This document shows, piece after piece, positions 45,471 through 57,945 of a stretch of DNA of 64,000 nt. The notes beneath the pieces are model-generated. The model had not been told where the DNA came from. It made no database searches and saw only the letters and a program-made list of their open reading frames with translations. This DNA is from Icerya purchasi (Eukaryota > Arthropoda > Insecta > Hemiptera > Monophlebidae): assembly GCA_039619475.1 (NCBI GenBank), contig CM077116.1, positions 150,429,088 through 150,493,087 of the forward strand, written 5' to 3'. The translations under genes and the position numbers were made by a program. How positions within the stretch are numbered: the stretch's first letter is position 1; the number at the start of each line of letters is the position of its first letter.

Positions 45471-45479
45471 ATCGTAAAA

Positions 45480-47020
45480 ACCAAAAATTTTTATGCAACA
45501 GGCTTGCGCTTGTATACAAATTGTCGTGATTTATTTTTTCCAATTTTTTTTTTTAATACGATATTAGCGAAAAAATCTACAAGTAGTTGAAGTTTGATTT
45601 TAATTAATATCAAATTTCGAAAGCTTTCTCTTTACTTACACTGTAAAACACCTCCGGCATTTTTACTTTTTGCGATATATTTCTAATTGATGGTTTCGAA
45701 AATTTGATTTCACTTTTTGATCTAAAATATCGGAAAAACTGTGCACACATTAGAAGTACAGTTTCCCTATTTATCTTATATATTTTATTAATATTCAGTC
45801 CTCGAGTATTCACTTTCCTTTTCTTCTTTAATAAGAATTTTTCCTTGTTTACCTTTTTACTGCAACACATTAATTTATCAAAAGTTTTTTTTTAATAAAT
45901 CAATATATATATATTTACTGTTTTATTCTCATATTTTTATACTTTTCTTTATAATTATTATTATTATTATTATTCAGTGGCTTTAATAGTAAAATTTAGT
46001 GCCTCTACAAATATCTTAGTGATTTTATGCACTTTTAAAATTATATAGTGAAACTTTTTTCTTATTGTTAGCGGGAGAAATGCCGAATATTTAATCATCT
46101 TTTCAGGTGAAGCATAATATTGTTTTGCTTATGCGTACATTGCGCATCGCGTCACTCCAGCTTCATCGTGTTCGCTTATACACGCGGCGTGGCGTTGGTT
46201 TTGTTTCAATTTTTATTATTCAATTTACGAATAGAGATACCCTTGTATCATGATAAAATACTGACTTTGAATAAAATTATTTCCAATTATCGTTACGCTC
46301 TTTTCCATTCGAAAACTGATCTCTGTTCATATTTTTAGTTCTTTACCATTCTCATCGGTCTCAAATTGTTTGGCAAATAATTGCTGACGAATGCGACCGA
46401 CGGTAATAAAATACAGACCGCGGAAAATAGGAGAAGAATGAGCGGGTAGAAAAATTGAAAAGAGGAAACCGAAAAATCGAGACCATAAATGAATAGGGGG
46501 AAGAGAAATTTGATGTGCAGTGTCGGTTTGAAGAAGCGGAAATAATTTCACGTACACAAGTGACCTAAGAAGAATTTTGGTGCTGAAGGATTGAAAAGTC
46601 AAAAAGAGAATCTCAGTAGTCGTGCGTGAAATTTTATCCTGAATTACGAAGAGTTGATCTTTTTTCACTTTAAAACACAAAACGGGGGGAAAATTAGCAC
46701 CGGCACAGCCGGTTAATAATTACATATTGTTAAGATTAGTCATTTATAGGCATCAGCAGCGGGAAAAGTAGAAGAATTAGAGAGCATTAAGTCTTTAATA
46801 CACGCAATACCCCTTTTATATCCTTGATGGGAATACCATCTATTGTCCGAAACTGTGGATGTCTGGAATGAATTTTCGGTGGGCTCCTAATTTAATACTA
46901 GATGGCCGTCGAAATGAGTTTGTTCGCAATGGTACCTCTTAAGAAGGCTTTTGATAAAACTAGGTAATAACTGGAAATTGGAATCGCGAGCGCTTTAATA
47001 GCGAATTCTAGGTAGCGCGG
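45480..47020. other. No gene recognised
   Basis: An ATT microsatellite lies at about 45954-45974 and an AT run at about 45901-45915. The frames (for example 46327-46680 minus) have no family motif. Confidence 0.45.
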
Positions 47021-47281
47021 TAGCCTAGTGGTTAAGACGCTTGGCTACTAAATTAGAGGACACGTCTCGTTCCAGATCCGAATCGCTCTCAAGTTTATAC
47101 CTAATCTGAAATTGAATTGGGTACCAGAGAAATCTGAGGAAGTAAAGGCGAATCCGAAGTAGAAAGGAGCTGATCCCAATATTCCCATTAGAACCATTAG
47201 ACTTAGTACATTGTGAACCTTAACTTCACAATCCATGATACCTTATCAAGGATATATGGGTCTTACTTTACTTTACTTATA
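47015..47281 (+). mobile_element. tRNA-derived SINE, family S2, copy 1
   Basis: The head reads GCGCGGTAGCCTAGTGGTTA (A box) followed by a degraded B box (CGTTCCAGATCC). The body includes GGGTACCAGAGAAATCTGAGG, AGGAGCTGATCCCAATATTC and AACCTTAACTTCACAATCC. The 3' end is a short TTTAC repeat (TTACTTTACTTTACTTA at 47265-47281). Copies 2 (47641-47905) and 3 (62553-62810) share all these blocks in the opposite orientation. Confidence 0.8.
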
Positions 47282-47640
47282 AGATACCGGATGTCTGATA
47301 AATGCCGAATTAATAAAAACATTGATCGTTCTATCCGCAGTTTCGTGCATGATGTGCGACCGGTTACAATGGGATTGGATCTATATATGAGAGGGAAACA
47401 ATTTTCAAACCTCTGTACAGCCTTGAAGATATTAAGAGGTGATGAACTAATTAATGGGTTGTTTCGAGCATTATCGAAATCGAGGCAGACGCGAGAATGA
47501 TTCTTTCTAAAAAAGAATGTTGCACACGTGGGGAACAGTGCTGATCCATTTGATTTATCGCTGACGAGTTAGTAGAAACCACTCATAGAAATGAATGTAA
47601 AATCAGAATACAGCCCGGATAGACTAAAACACGATTGTCG

Positions 47641-47905
47641 ATGATAAAAGTGAGTTCCATGACAGGGCGTCGGGATTGTGAAGTTAAGGTTGACAGTGTA
47701 TTAAGCCTAATGGATCTGATGAGAATACCGGGGCCAGTTCCTTTCTCTCGGCAGCCTTTACTTTCCCAGATTTCTCTGGTACCCAATTATTTCAGGCTGG
47801 GTAAGCTTGGGAGCGATTTTGATCCGGGACGAGACAAGTCTCGAACCCGTGACCTCCGACTTGGTAGCCAAGCACCTTAACCACTAGGCTACCACGCTGA
47901 CCGAA
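47641..47905 (-). mobile_element. tRNA-derived SINE, family S2, copy 2
   Basis: Read on the minus strand, the head is CAGCGTGGTAGCCTAGTGGT, then AAGGTGCTTGGCTACCAAG and the B box GGTTCGAGACT. The body has GGGTACCAGAGAAATCTGGG and AACCTTAACTTCACAATCCC, ending CTCACTTTTATC. Its RNA polymerase III boxes are better preserved than those of copy 1. It faces copy 1 across about 360 bp. Confidence 0.85.
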
Positions 47906-50756
47906 AAAGAGGCGTTTCAAGAAAAACTAATGCTTTTTTAACGTTTGAATACTCTTCAAAGTAGTGTCCTTGGTGATCAACATATATATATATATATATA
48001 TATACATGATGGGATCGAAAATATTTCGATGGCTTTTAAAATATGTGTTATTTCGCGAGAAGTGGTCCAATGATTCTGAAGTCGGGTCGGTGCAACAAGA
48101 CGTGAGGACAGCTTGGTCAATAGTACAAGGACAAAAACGAAAGGTGGTAGCAGAAGGAAAAACAATACCAGGAAGCAAACGAATACGGTTTCGAAAGTTC
48201 CTTTGCGTTCACGTAAATTCGCTTAAATTATAATCGTATAACGAGTATAAAAAAAGTAGACTGTTTGCACACTCGAAATCGTATGTTAATGATTCCAGTT
48301 TTTTTTGCATATTTTTCTGAACTATTCCCAATAAAATTTGATACTTCACATCATAAAAGTCGTATTATTTTTAACTCAGTCTGCTCTCACTGTAGCGTAT
48401 TAGTGTGGAAGAATTTTTTTCCTGTGAAATTTTTCGGGCGGAAATTTTCAATGTTAGAAACAATTAATTAACTTTTAAGTTTATTTTTTTTTCTTTTTCC
48501 TTACAAAAAACCGGTATCCGTACCAGTAACAATAAATATTTTTAAACAATGCGCGTACGTAATGTGATATACGTGCTCTATAAATAGCGCTACCAAAATT
48601 ATTACGACGTGTAGGATATGAAAATTACAATATTTAAACTGAATTTAGGCAATGTAGCGGAACATTTTTAGAAGTAATGGCTCTTAGTTTATTACGTTAG
48701 CGTATACAAATTAATCTGAATTCATTGGCAACGTTTTCCGAACGTTGGAAAATTAACATTTATTAAAAACATTTCGCATTTAAAACTAGTCGCGGTGAAA
48801 ATATTATTAAATGTTAAGTGTAAAATAAATTTATTAAAGTAGACTAATTAACATGGTCATTAATTTCTGTATATAGGTTTTACTAAAATAAATAACGAAA
48901 TAAGTTACTGAGTATTTGAGTAAATATAAATGGAACAATTCAAAATAAAAATTTATATTTAGAAAAAAAAAAAATATATATACTCCGACACATATCTGTT
49001 CAGTTTTTTAAAGAATTACGTGGAATTCAAACATGGGGAATGGTGAGAAAAGTATACTCGTGGAAAATAAATAAACTGCGAATAAAATTAGCAAATTATA
49101 AAGGCGCTGAAAAAAGAAGATGTAATGAGTATAAGAGGAATGTAATTTTATTAGTAAAGATTTGAGAATAAGTAGCAGCAGAAATAAAAATTGAATTGGA
49201 GGAAAATACGAGCTGAGGAAAAAGTTACGTACACTTCGGCCGTTAACAAGAACAAAGGTGAGAGAGCAAAACAGACAAACATATTATCAAATCAAATGTT
49301 GAAATACCTAAGGATATAATAATAGAGGTGTGAAAAATAGGGGAAAAAGAGAAAGATAAAGGAATTCAGAAAGAAGGAAATGTAAAAAAATAATAAACAT
49401 AAAATAAGAGATGAGGAAGCAGCATGTAATAAAAATAACAACAAAAATGAAAAAAAAATATACAGATGAAACAAAAGGAAATATATTTATCGATAAGGTA
49501 AGTGCAAAAATAGATTAAAATGTATGTAGCGGATATTACACGAGACGACAGGTAGTTATGATGTTAGAGCGTATCAATATATAATTCGTCAACAAGCGTT
49601 TAGCTCGACGAAAGAAATTGGTGTAATTAAAAATGAATATTTATATTTCTTCGAAATATATAAATAATATAGATCATAAAAATATTTAAAAAAAAAAACG
49701 CCTATTGATAAATAAAGCTCCTGAACAACTTTTCGGTTGTACTACTACTGCGTCGTTTATTTCTCTGTAAATTATTCAATTTTATCGATCATCTTTATTG
49801 TACTTTGCAGTTTTCACTGAAAAGTTCGCAATAAATTTTTCAATACTAATTGAAAACTTTAAAAATACATTCAATGGTGAATCCTTCGATACTTCCAGTC
49901 ATGAACGTACCAAAGTAAATTAAAAAAGAAAAAAAATGTGCACTATTTGTTTCGAGCAGCAGAGATTAACTTGACTGAAAAGACAGTTTTCAGCTTGCCG
50001 GCAGAAATCTGACAAGTTGATGCGAAGACGAAAGATTAATATGCGAGACGTCAGTCGCCTGTCCTTATCAAGTAGTAGCTGAATTCCAATTTGTTCACCT
50101 GTTCACTTTCCGGTGTGTGATATCAGGCTCTACGAGTACACGAGCGACTCTCATTAAGAGTGCATTGAGGAGAAGCGTGTAAATAACAATAGCAGTGAAC
50201 GCAGGCAACCGATCGAAAACGAGCCAGTTACGAGCAAGCAATATGCACATTTTTCATTATGAAACTGTGACTACCCTCCCGTTATTTTATCACAGCAAAA
50301 TACGTTCACAACCTAATTATAACAAACAAAAAGCGGTATAGCGAAATTAGATTGGCAATTTATAAAAATTTTGTTAATGTAAGCGGACGTATTCATTGCA
50401 CTTTTAAATAGAATCTTACTGTGGTTGTAATTTATCTTTAAATAATAAATTTCAACTTTTTAAATTTATTATAAGACGAAGAGGCGCGCTGTACGTATTT
50501 TTCTTTACAGTTTTAAAGTTATGTTACTTAATTTTATTTACTCGTTTATTTACTTATTTTTTGAATTCATTTTTTTTTTTTTTTTATACCCTTTTTGTTG
50601 TTTGTAGAAATTACTTCCTTTGTTGAAATTTAAATAACACTTTTCTTTTACGTAAATTCAATTTTTTTATTTTCGAAATTGAAAAAAAAAAGTGACTTTA
50701 TAATTTTGAAAAAACACACGTTAAAATTATAAGGCAAAAAATTAGTTGATTTCTTT
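47905..50756. other. No gene recognised; AT microsatellite
   Basis: An AT microsatellite lies at 47981-48004. From 49020 to 49500 the plus strand is purine-rich. The frames are low-complexity (for example 49292-49474 minus, Phe/Leu/Ser) and are not believable proteins. Confidence 0.5.
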
Positions 50757-50760
50757 TTAA

Positions 50761-51753
50761 CCCGTAAGGGGTCGCGCCATGTTTTATAACGGAAGAGGTT
50801 TTTACAAAAACTTTTTTAAAAACTACTTTTTTTGTGTTTTTGAAAGAAATATTTCGTGTTTATTAGTTCTTTTATTCCATTTTTATTCCTTTTTATGTTG
50901 TTTTGTTTTTGTTTTATTATTTTATCATGAATAAACAGGATTTTAATTCAAACAAATATATAAGTTGTAACATGTTATAAAAAATAGCTTAATTCTCAAC
51001 ATATAGCAAAAAAATTCTAGAAAAAAGTATAGATAATAATAAAATACGGTACGTGTAATCAAATTGTTAACTACTCATTACTAGACTTTTCTTTGTTTTC
51101 ATTTGTGCATTTAAAACATGCTGGAACTGGTGTGCTCTTTGCATACAAACACTTGCAGCTATTACACTGTGTTTTATTTTTTTGTATTTTTGCGCCACTA
51201 GTCACCAAAGTGACGTCGCCCGGGAATATTTCGTTGATTTTTTGTAAAATGTTTTCTTCAACATTAATATTTAGCTGCTCTTTATTCTGCCTTTCCTGCA
51301 AAATACTACAAATCCGAAAACTTTGTGTTCTCTGGATAACTTTTCCTTGAGACACTAAGTATGTATTTTGCAACTCATCTACAGTATCTAAGTTACAAAA
51401 TGTTAGCATCTCCGGTTTATTAGCTGCACCTGATTTTTCGGCAACTTTCATGGAGTAATGATAACAAGAGAGTCACTCTATATTTTTTAGAAACATAAGA
51501 CAAAAGAGAATCAAACTGAAATAAATCGAAACGATATCGGTCGCGCCGGTCGAATAGATCGTGTGTGTAAACTGATACTCTATCCTGGTTGAGTACAATG
51601 GTTTTTATCCTAGTTAAAACTGATTAATCCTCATGCTTATCTGTTATTCTAGGAATAGCTGAGTTATTTTCGCTGGAGGAACAGCACAGTTAAAATAACA
51701 AATTAAATTTAAAAAAACCGGTCTTTTAGACCGGGCGCGACCTCTTACAAGCG
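50761..51753 (-). mobile_element. Deleted piggyBac-like DNA transposon
   Basis: The left end (CCCGTAAGGGGTCGCGCC at 50761) follows a TTAA (50757-50760), the piggyBac target. The right end, read in reverse from about 51755, is CGCTTGTAAGAGGTCGCGCC. It shares GTAAG.GGTCGCGCC with the left, but no TTAA follows it, so that end is mutated or deleted. A subterminal palindrome (ACCGGTCTTTTAGACCGG) lies at 51718-51734. The minus strand carries a transposase C-terminal fragment. At about 1.0 kb the unit is less than half the length of an autonomous piggyBac. Confidence 0.7.
51071..51451 (-). pseudogene. piggyBac-like transposase, C-terminal fragment
   Basis: The 126-codon frame begins with VAEKSGAANKPEMLTFCN and TVDELQNTYLVSQGKV, the region around the last catalytic Asp of piggyBac transposases (KPEIIxxYNxTKGGVDxxDQ). 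The 'GGVDTxD' block is damaged. It ends with a Cys-rich segment (CNSCKCLYAKSTPVPACFKC) like the zinc-binding tail of the family. Between them the usual helical part is shortened. The N-terminal two-thirds are absent. Confidence 0.65.
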
Positions 51754-51840
51754 GTGTATTGTGCCGCCATTCAGTCTACTTTCAGAAGCATTCCTAAAGA
51801 AAAATTTCGGAAGACTATACTTGAAGAAAAAGTGGGAAAT

Positions 51841-51965
51841 ATAATAAAAACCAATTTCGATAACAAACAAATATAAGGGTAAAAATAATTTATAACAATA
51901 AATTAAATAAATACCTTATTTAACATTATCAGCTAAAACTAACTTAATCAAAACTCAAAACAATG
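51841..51965 (+). repeat. Dispersed repeat family B, copy 2
   Basis: This segment matches 14001-14140 in the same orientation (AATAAAAACCAATTTCGATA ... AACTAACTTAATCAAAAC). It lies about 90 bp beyond the right end of the piggyBac relic. Confidence 0.65.
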
Positions 51966-52751
51966 AAAAAAGACATATATGTATGTGTATACAATGGTTC
52001 TTTTTGCTAAGCTAATGCGGCCGTTTGTAATATTTTTCTTCTTTTTTCTTAATTGGTGAGGTATCTTTAAAAAATCTCACCTTGATTCCTTTTCTACATC
52101 TGTTGCTTTTGTGTTCAGAGTTATTCCGATTTACATGCTGAAGTATTTTGTTTTCGATAAGTTTTACGTTCGCAGTTTTCGATCGTTTAAAAGCCTCCAT
52201 GTTTGCGATTAATGTTGTAGATATCTGGCCACGTAAAAACTGTTTTATTTTAATTTTTGCGTTTACTGAATTTTTCTTTTTAACTTCTTATTCGTATAAG
52301 TGTGCCCAATCACCCATGTTTGCACACCGTCGGCTGCATGTTTATACGGTGTTGTAATTTATTGTAAACTTTCATTAAAATTGTGAATCTTCTACATAGT
52401 CAACTTCGTAATTAAAGTAGATTAATGATAAAAACGTTTTTATTTGTTTTATTTTAAGAAAGGGAACAAGTTTGAAATATTACCAATGTTAGTTACCGTT
52501 AAAACGTAAATTTCAGCAAATAGTTATGGTTAATATTTCATTTTCAAAAACTTTAAATTTAAAATATTTCTTTCGCGCATTACCTTTCTAACGATTTTAG
52601 TATTTAAAATATTTCAATCGAACTCTTATTTGTTTAATCAGTGTGTTTATATCCTTGAAAAAAAAAATAGCACTATGTGAGCACTGAAGTACTTTTTTGT
52701 TTTAATAATTCAAGAATTAAAAAAAAAAATTGAAGGGTTGGAGCACAAACC

Positions 52752-52966
52752 TGGAGCCTTTAAACTTTTTGATCAACTGGCCATGATAAGCATTTATCGG
52801 CGGGTAATTCTGGACAATTTCACGAAACTTATGTTTTAATTAAGATTTTATTTTTGTTTAATAAAATATTAAGACCTTACAACTTATAAATTTTATTTTT
52901 CCTTTAACTCATATCCCCTTTCTATCATCTTGCCCCTCCCCTTGGCTCATCGGCTAGCGACGCCCT

Positions 52967-52968
<2 letters not shown>
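52752..52968 (-). mobile_element. Family C inverted-repeat element, copy 2 (truncated)
   Basis: Read on the minus strand it follows copy 1 (17346-17640): GGGCGTCGCTAGCC, AGATGATAGAAAGGGGATAT, AAATAAAATTTATAAGTTGT, CTTAATATTTTATTAAACAA, ATGGCCAGTTGATCAAA, and then GGCTCCAG where similarity stops. It lacks the second inverted end. A TA microsatellite (52971-53004) adjoins the intact end. Confidence 0.7.
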
Positions 52969-52970
<2 letters not shown>

Positions 52971-53010
<40 letters not shown>

Positions 53011-53165
53011 ATAAACCCAAATTAGACATGCCACTACTTAAAAATACGATCATACATATTCATATTAGCTGGGTCATACGTATATGAACTCATTATATAC
53101 GATAACAATGATGGTGGAAGAATATTAATTTTAGTAACTTGTTTATTGCGGGATAAACACTGATC

Positions 53166-53197
<32 letters not shown>

Positions 53198-53690
53198 GCC
53201 TCTAAAACAAAGTGACCTTTACCAACAACCAAGATATATACGTATACATTTAGAAGAAAACGAAAAATGGCTTATAAGCCGTAAAATTAACGTTGTCATT
53301 CTCCTTTTCCTCTTTTACCTCTTTCACAACTTTAACCTTAATTTTCGATCGAGCAATATTAAATGCATAAATTACAAATTGATTATAAAATCGTGCTATT
53401 GAAACGTTCGAAATGTAATTTCGTAAGAGCTAATGTTTACAAAATTGTCGATGATGATGTTTTGTTTTTTTTTTTTTTTTTTTTGTAACAGTTATCAACA
53501 ACAGAATTAATTGCTGCTGGCCTTTACGTGATGTCAGTTAATACTGGCATGCACTAATAAAGTGTCTTCGTTTAATGAGTTTTTTTTTTCTGATTTCTGT
53601 GTCATAACGGTAAATTCGCATAACCTACAAATCTTCACAAAGCTACATCAGTGAAATTAAAACTACAGTAAAGCAGTATTTTCAGCGCTA
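52971..53690. repeat. TA microsatellite and A/T homopolymers
   Basis: The stretch contains a TA run (52971-53004), about 24 A (53167-53190) and about 19 T (53466-53484), with no gene between. Confidence 0.7.
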
Positions 53691-53692
53691 TT

Positions 53693-53860
53693 ATGCAAAC
53701 TCGCGAAATTTGTAAAAATGTGAAACGGTTGAAATTGAAAAAGTCTACCAGCCTCGATGACATACATATTGCCGTTACTATTAGAAACGTGCCTTCTAAG
53801 GGAATTATTAAACTCGCGTGTATTATTAGACAGAACTGCAGATACTTAATGGAAAGTTTC
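53693..53860 (+). pseudogene. LINE reverse transcriptase fragment (N-terminal RT block)
   Basis: The frame reads VKRLKLKKSTSLDDIHIAVT and then IRNVPSKGIIKLACIIRQNC. This matches the start of jockey-type reverse transcriptases (LKxKKSPGxDxIxxxxLKxLPxKGIxxLxxIxN). After about 60 residues similarity is lost, and a family-A repeat follows at 53990. Confidence 0.6.
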
Positions 53861-53984
53861 AAAAATAATACTAAATTAGGTAAAAAGACTCGTTCTACCT
53901 TGACAATACGCGACCATCACTTTACCTTATGTTATTACTTTATTAAACAATATAAAATCTCTATTTAACAAAAATTATTTTTAA

Positions 53985-54022
53985 AATTAAAAATTAAAAT
54001 GTGCCGACATGTTTATGTAAAA
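53985..54022 (-). repeat. Family A copy 4 (short)
   Basis: A 30-40-bp relative of the family-A core (AAAATGTGCCGACATGTTTAT) follows the LINE RT scrap. The palindromic centre is missing. Confidence 0.35.
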
Positions 54023-54297
54023 TCACCGAAAAAACCACACACATTCTAATGACAGAAATATAGTGCTTCCTGAGCAATTCCGGTTCACAGTTCTCGATTT
54101 GACCGTTCATCAGCTTGCGAGGATTGGTGAATAATTTATCAATGTAAACACCTTACGTTTTTGAAACATTCGACACCATCTATCATCTTCGAAATCGATT
54201 TTTAAATTTAATGTAAAATAACAACGTGAAAAGGCTCCAATACGCTTACATTGTAAATGCATGCTCTGTTTGTAAATTTATTATAGATGAATAAATT

Positions 54298-54372
54298 CTT
54301 TCTTCTCCTTTCTTATCTTTTCTTCTCCTTTCTTATCTTTACTTCTCCATTCTTCTCCTTTCTTCTTTTTCA
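54298..54372 (+). repeat. Pyrimidine minisatellite, about 20-bp unit
   Basis: TTCTTCTCCTTTCTTATCTT is repeated about 3.5 times with small changes. Confidence 0.8.
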
Positions 54373-57300
54373 TTTAATTATTACTTTTAACCTATTTCGC
54401 CGCTCTGAGTATATCAAAAAAGCAAAATAATAATAAGTACAATTTACATTTTAGAAATTTACTACCGGGCAACAATAAATAGCATGCCAAAAGAATCGGA
54501 AACTGAACGAGAAAACAGCCGATTTTTAAGTAATGATTTAAGGTGTGCTCCGTCCTTAGGATAACAAATAGAGCGAATAATTTTGATTTATTATCAAAAT
54601 GATCGTTTGATTTTTTTGTGTTTTCTCACTTGCATTACACAGGAGAATAACGATAATAATATTAGGCTGATACACGGAAAAACAATTAATTATACAAAAT
54701 ATCGATACAGTTGATAAATTGTTTTATTTTCTTTTTTCCTATAGCGCACAGAATGACTGGAAATTATTTTCACTTTACAATGATGGTTTATTTCACCCGG
54801 TAGCATCGTTCCGACACAAAAAAAAACTTTAGCATGCCCATCCCGATTTCGTTCTCTTGTTTACCTTGTACATGGAGCGTTCAAAAATGTTAACTCTTCG
54901 ATTACAGAACGTTTCCATATTATTCGCTATATCGGAATCTTAGAGCAACACTATTACTAGATGCTATGTTGCAGTCGTGCCAACATTCTTTACGCTATAC
55001 GGGACTAGATATACGTATATCATCATCTCTCTACTGCCAATAGATTGATATCTATTCCTTTAAATTAAGTCGATCTATTTCTATCCCTTTAAGTTAAACC
55101 GATGTATTTTTCATTCCGACAACCACATTACCTTTCCTACTCGTTGGTCTTATGATAGTTTTTCATTTATCGGAAACCGCACTGTTCTCAACAATTAATA
55201 ATCACTGGTCACAGACAACCGCGAGACTAGCTTTCCTATTTTCGACCAACCCCATCCCCCCAATTTGCATTTACTACCGTATGATTTTTTACGCTCGCGT
55301 ACCATAATTGTATTTGCCAACTACGCGCTCGCTACACGCACACGCCCGGACATACACACATTTATTTATTTTAATTTTAATTTTATTGTTTTATTTATTT
55401 TATTCCAAAGGTAAATGTACAACGCTAGTAAAGTGAAAGATCGTAGCTATTTCCAAATTTCCGAATTAAAGCTAGAGTAGTTTAGATTTTTTTTTTACCC
55501 CAATCTGAATAATCAGTGGGGAAGAAAGTTTGTTTGTTGTATAGACTGAAAAACCGGTACATCAGTTAAGGCTTCTATTGGTTCCGTGGCATATTCGCAC
55601 CTATTCTTGGATTAGGTATCAATAACAATGATAATATTAATTTTAACTTTAATATTATTAATGTTACAGTTTATTCGGTATTTTAATTTATTTTTCTTTC
55701 GTTATCAGTCGTTTTTTTCTTGCCTGCATTTGGTGGTAACTATTGCAATATCTCTTTTTGTGTTTAATATATCTTCTTCTATTCGTTGAACCAGTTACCA
55801 TGAACGCTGCTTAAATTGTACTTACTTCGTATGTGTTCCAATGTATTACAATGCGGACGTTAGAAGCACTTCAGCTACAGAGACTTGCAAGACTGACAGC
55901 GGTCTATGTGGCAACGTGTAAAAAGTCGGTGTACATTTAATATTTCGAAAATGTTCGGGAATCGATGACAACGGTATGTTAAAGGGGGGCCGCAGAAATT
56001 TAAAAACAAAAAAATTCCAGTATATATAAAATAAAATTTTAATTTTCCTATTACAGACCCGTAATAAGCAGTGAATGATATTTCATGAACGATCTCGTCT
56101 CTGTTAACTTTATAATAGCGTATTTGTGTAGTATAGAGGGACGAAGCGAAAACAAGATAAGGCAAATTTTTAAATCGACCAGCGTTTCAAAATTAGAATT
56201 CATTTTATTTCGTACTAGTAGCGTAATTTGCGAACTTCGTTTTCTTCTAAAAATTATGACAAAGCGCACAACAAAGAACAATGGAAAGCAAAATTGTTGA
56301 AATGTTTGACGACCCCGCGAAGGTTTCTAGTAAATTTATCTCCGTGTTTAACTTATATTTTACGGAATCTTTTTGCCGTTAGAGATGGCTGCTGGTAAGA
56401 AGAAGGCACTCCTTACATCCGGATGAGATGAGAATATTATTAATTCAAAATGGAAATAATGTTTGTTTAGTCTTGCTCATTTCTTTATTTTGAACGGAAT
56501 CAGTGTGGTAGACGACCGGGAGATGGGTTCGTTTGCAGGTCAACACAGCTGACGAGTATTACGATTTATTTTTACTCAGACACTCCCGACGTGTAAACAG
56601 CAGTTGCTTAAGTCTAAATGTGAAAAGTGAAATTAATGCCTTTCCGAATCTTAAGTTCAAGGTGAATATCAGCGTCGAATAATAACGAAGGTTGTATTAA
56701 AAGATCATTACAAATTACGTTCACTATAGAGGTCACGGTGTGTTCATGAACTGCATTATGCCGCAGAGGTTACTCCGAACTTTTTTTAACATTTGTCCAA
56801 CAATTGCAATACTGAAAGATGCTAACGTAGGCCGAAAAGAGCCAGCTGAGCTGACCCAACCCGCTGCATATGTCGATTTCTCACCAAATTTCCTGTTTCC
56901 AATATAAATTTTCCAGTAACAGTTACTCTAGTTTTTTCTTTTTTTCCAGTCCCCAATAGTTCTCTGCTTAGCTTTTCCCGCCTCTATGTCGACTTTCCTC
57001 ACATAGTCGGTCTTTCATTCAATTTGTCCTCTTCGCTTTAGCCATTAGTTTTATCCGCTTCTTGTTCTTTCCTTTTTATTTTTCTCGTAACAATTTCTCC
57101 TCTTTGCGATCCTTGACGAATAGTAGTTTAACCTGTGATGTCAATCACATTTTCTCCGGTCTGTGATGTCCGGTTTAAACTGTTTCTTTTTAATAGTGTT
57201 TGGAGCATCGATTTAACGATATATATTGCAGCGTGCTAGAAGGAAGACCCAATAGTACTTACTAGCCTTGACCTTAGATAAGGTCCTGGAGTTTCTTATG

Positions 57301-57440
57301 CTTCAACCGTTTTAAATGTAACTTGAGAATGGAATGAGCGTATACTTGGGTATTTTCGGATCAAACAACATCAAATGGGAAATTTTTAAAAGGAAAATTT
57401 TTTTTGCACTCCATCGCACGCTGAAATAGAAGCTCCAAAT
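54372..57440. other. No gene recognised
   Basis: Frames around 55875-56300 overlap on both strands and carry no motif. From 56900 to 57120 the plus strand is C/T-biased. No paired ends or tRNA-like boxes were seen. Confidence 0.45.
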
Positions 57441-57442
57441 AC

Positions 57443-57560
57443 CTAGGAGCCAGCTACTGCGAGCGAAGTAATTGGTTAGGTAGTGCTGTTCCATTCCGCC
57501 AGATCAGGTTCGAATCCCGCTGCCGCATACTGAAACTTCCTAAAATTTCACTTGCGCTCG
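57443..57560 (+). mobile_element. tRNA-derived SINE-like repeat, family S3, copy 1
   Basis: It reads AGCCAGCTACTGCGAGC, an A-box-like AAGTAATTGGTTAGG, a perfect B box GGTTCGAATCCC and CTGCCGCATACTGAAACTTC. It then continues AAAATTTCACTTGCGC into unassigned DNA. The arms do not fold into a clean tRNA acceptor stem, so it is not a tRNA gene. A second copy lies inverted at 63096-63195. Confidence 0.6.
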
Positions 57561-57660
57561 GTTAATGTCCTTAGTTGACGTGCACAAAATACAAAAAAAA
57601 ATAAAAAAACTTAAGAAACAGTGCGAGCTTAAACTGAAATATTTGATGGAGCAAATTTAT

Positions 57661-57945
57661 TGAAATTATATGTATACATGTGCTCATTAAATACAATAAC
57701 GTCATAACTCAAAAAACTCTATTTCGCAGGAAACGCAAATTAACATTTATATTTACTATACTTTGAACGGTGTACCCGTTCCAAAAGCAATGCTTATTTT
57801 GTCGAGTTTCTTATTTACAAATATGTCGTTCTAACCTCTAATTGTACTCATAAAATGCATTCCAACTATACGTATAACTCAAATTCGCTATTTTTTGAGT
57901 TATGACGTTATTGTATTTAATGAGCGATATACATATATGTTAATT
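57661..57945. mobile_element. Inverted-repeat element with 35-bp perfect arms
   Basis: The 35 bp at 57682-57716 (GCTCATTAAATACAATAACG...) recur exactly, reversed, at 57891-57925. Weaker pairing extends outward (ATATGTATACAT against ATGTATAT). The loop of about 175 bp is non-coding. It abuts the next inverted-repeat element. Confidence 0.7.

Noticed and set aside
57443..57520. Possible tRNA gene (perfect B box)
   Set aside because: The acceptor and anticodon arms do not pair, and a related inverted copy exists at 63096, so it is better explained as a SINE head.
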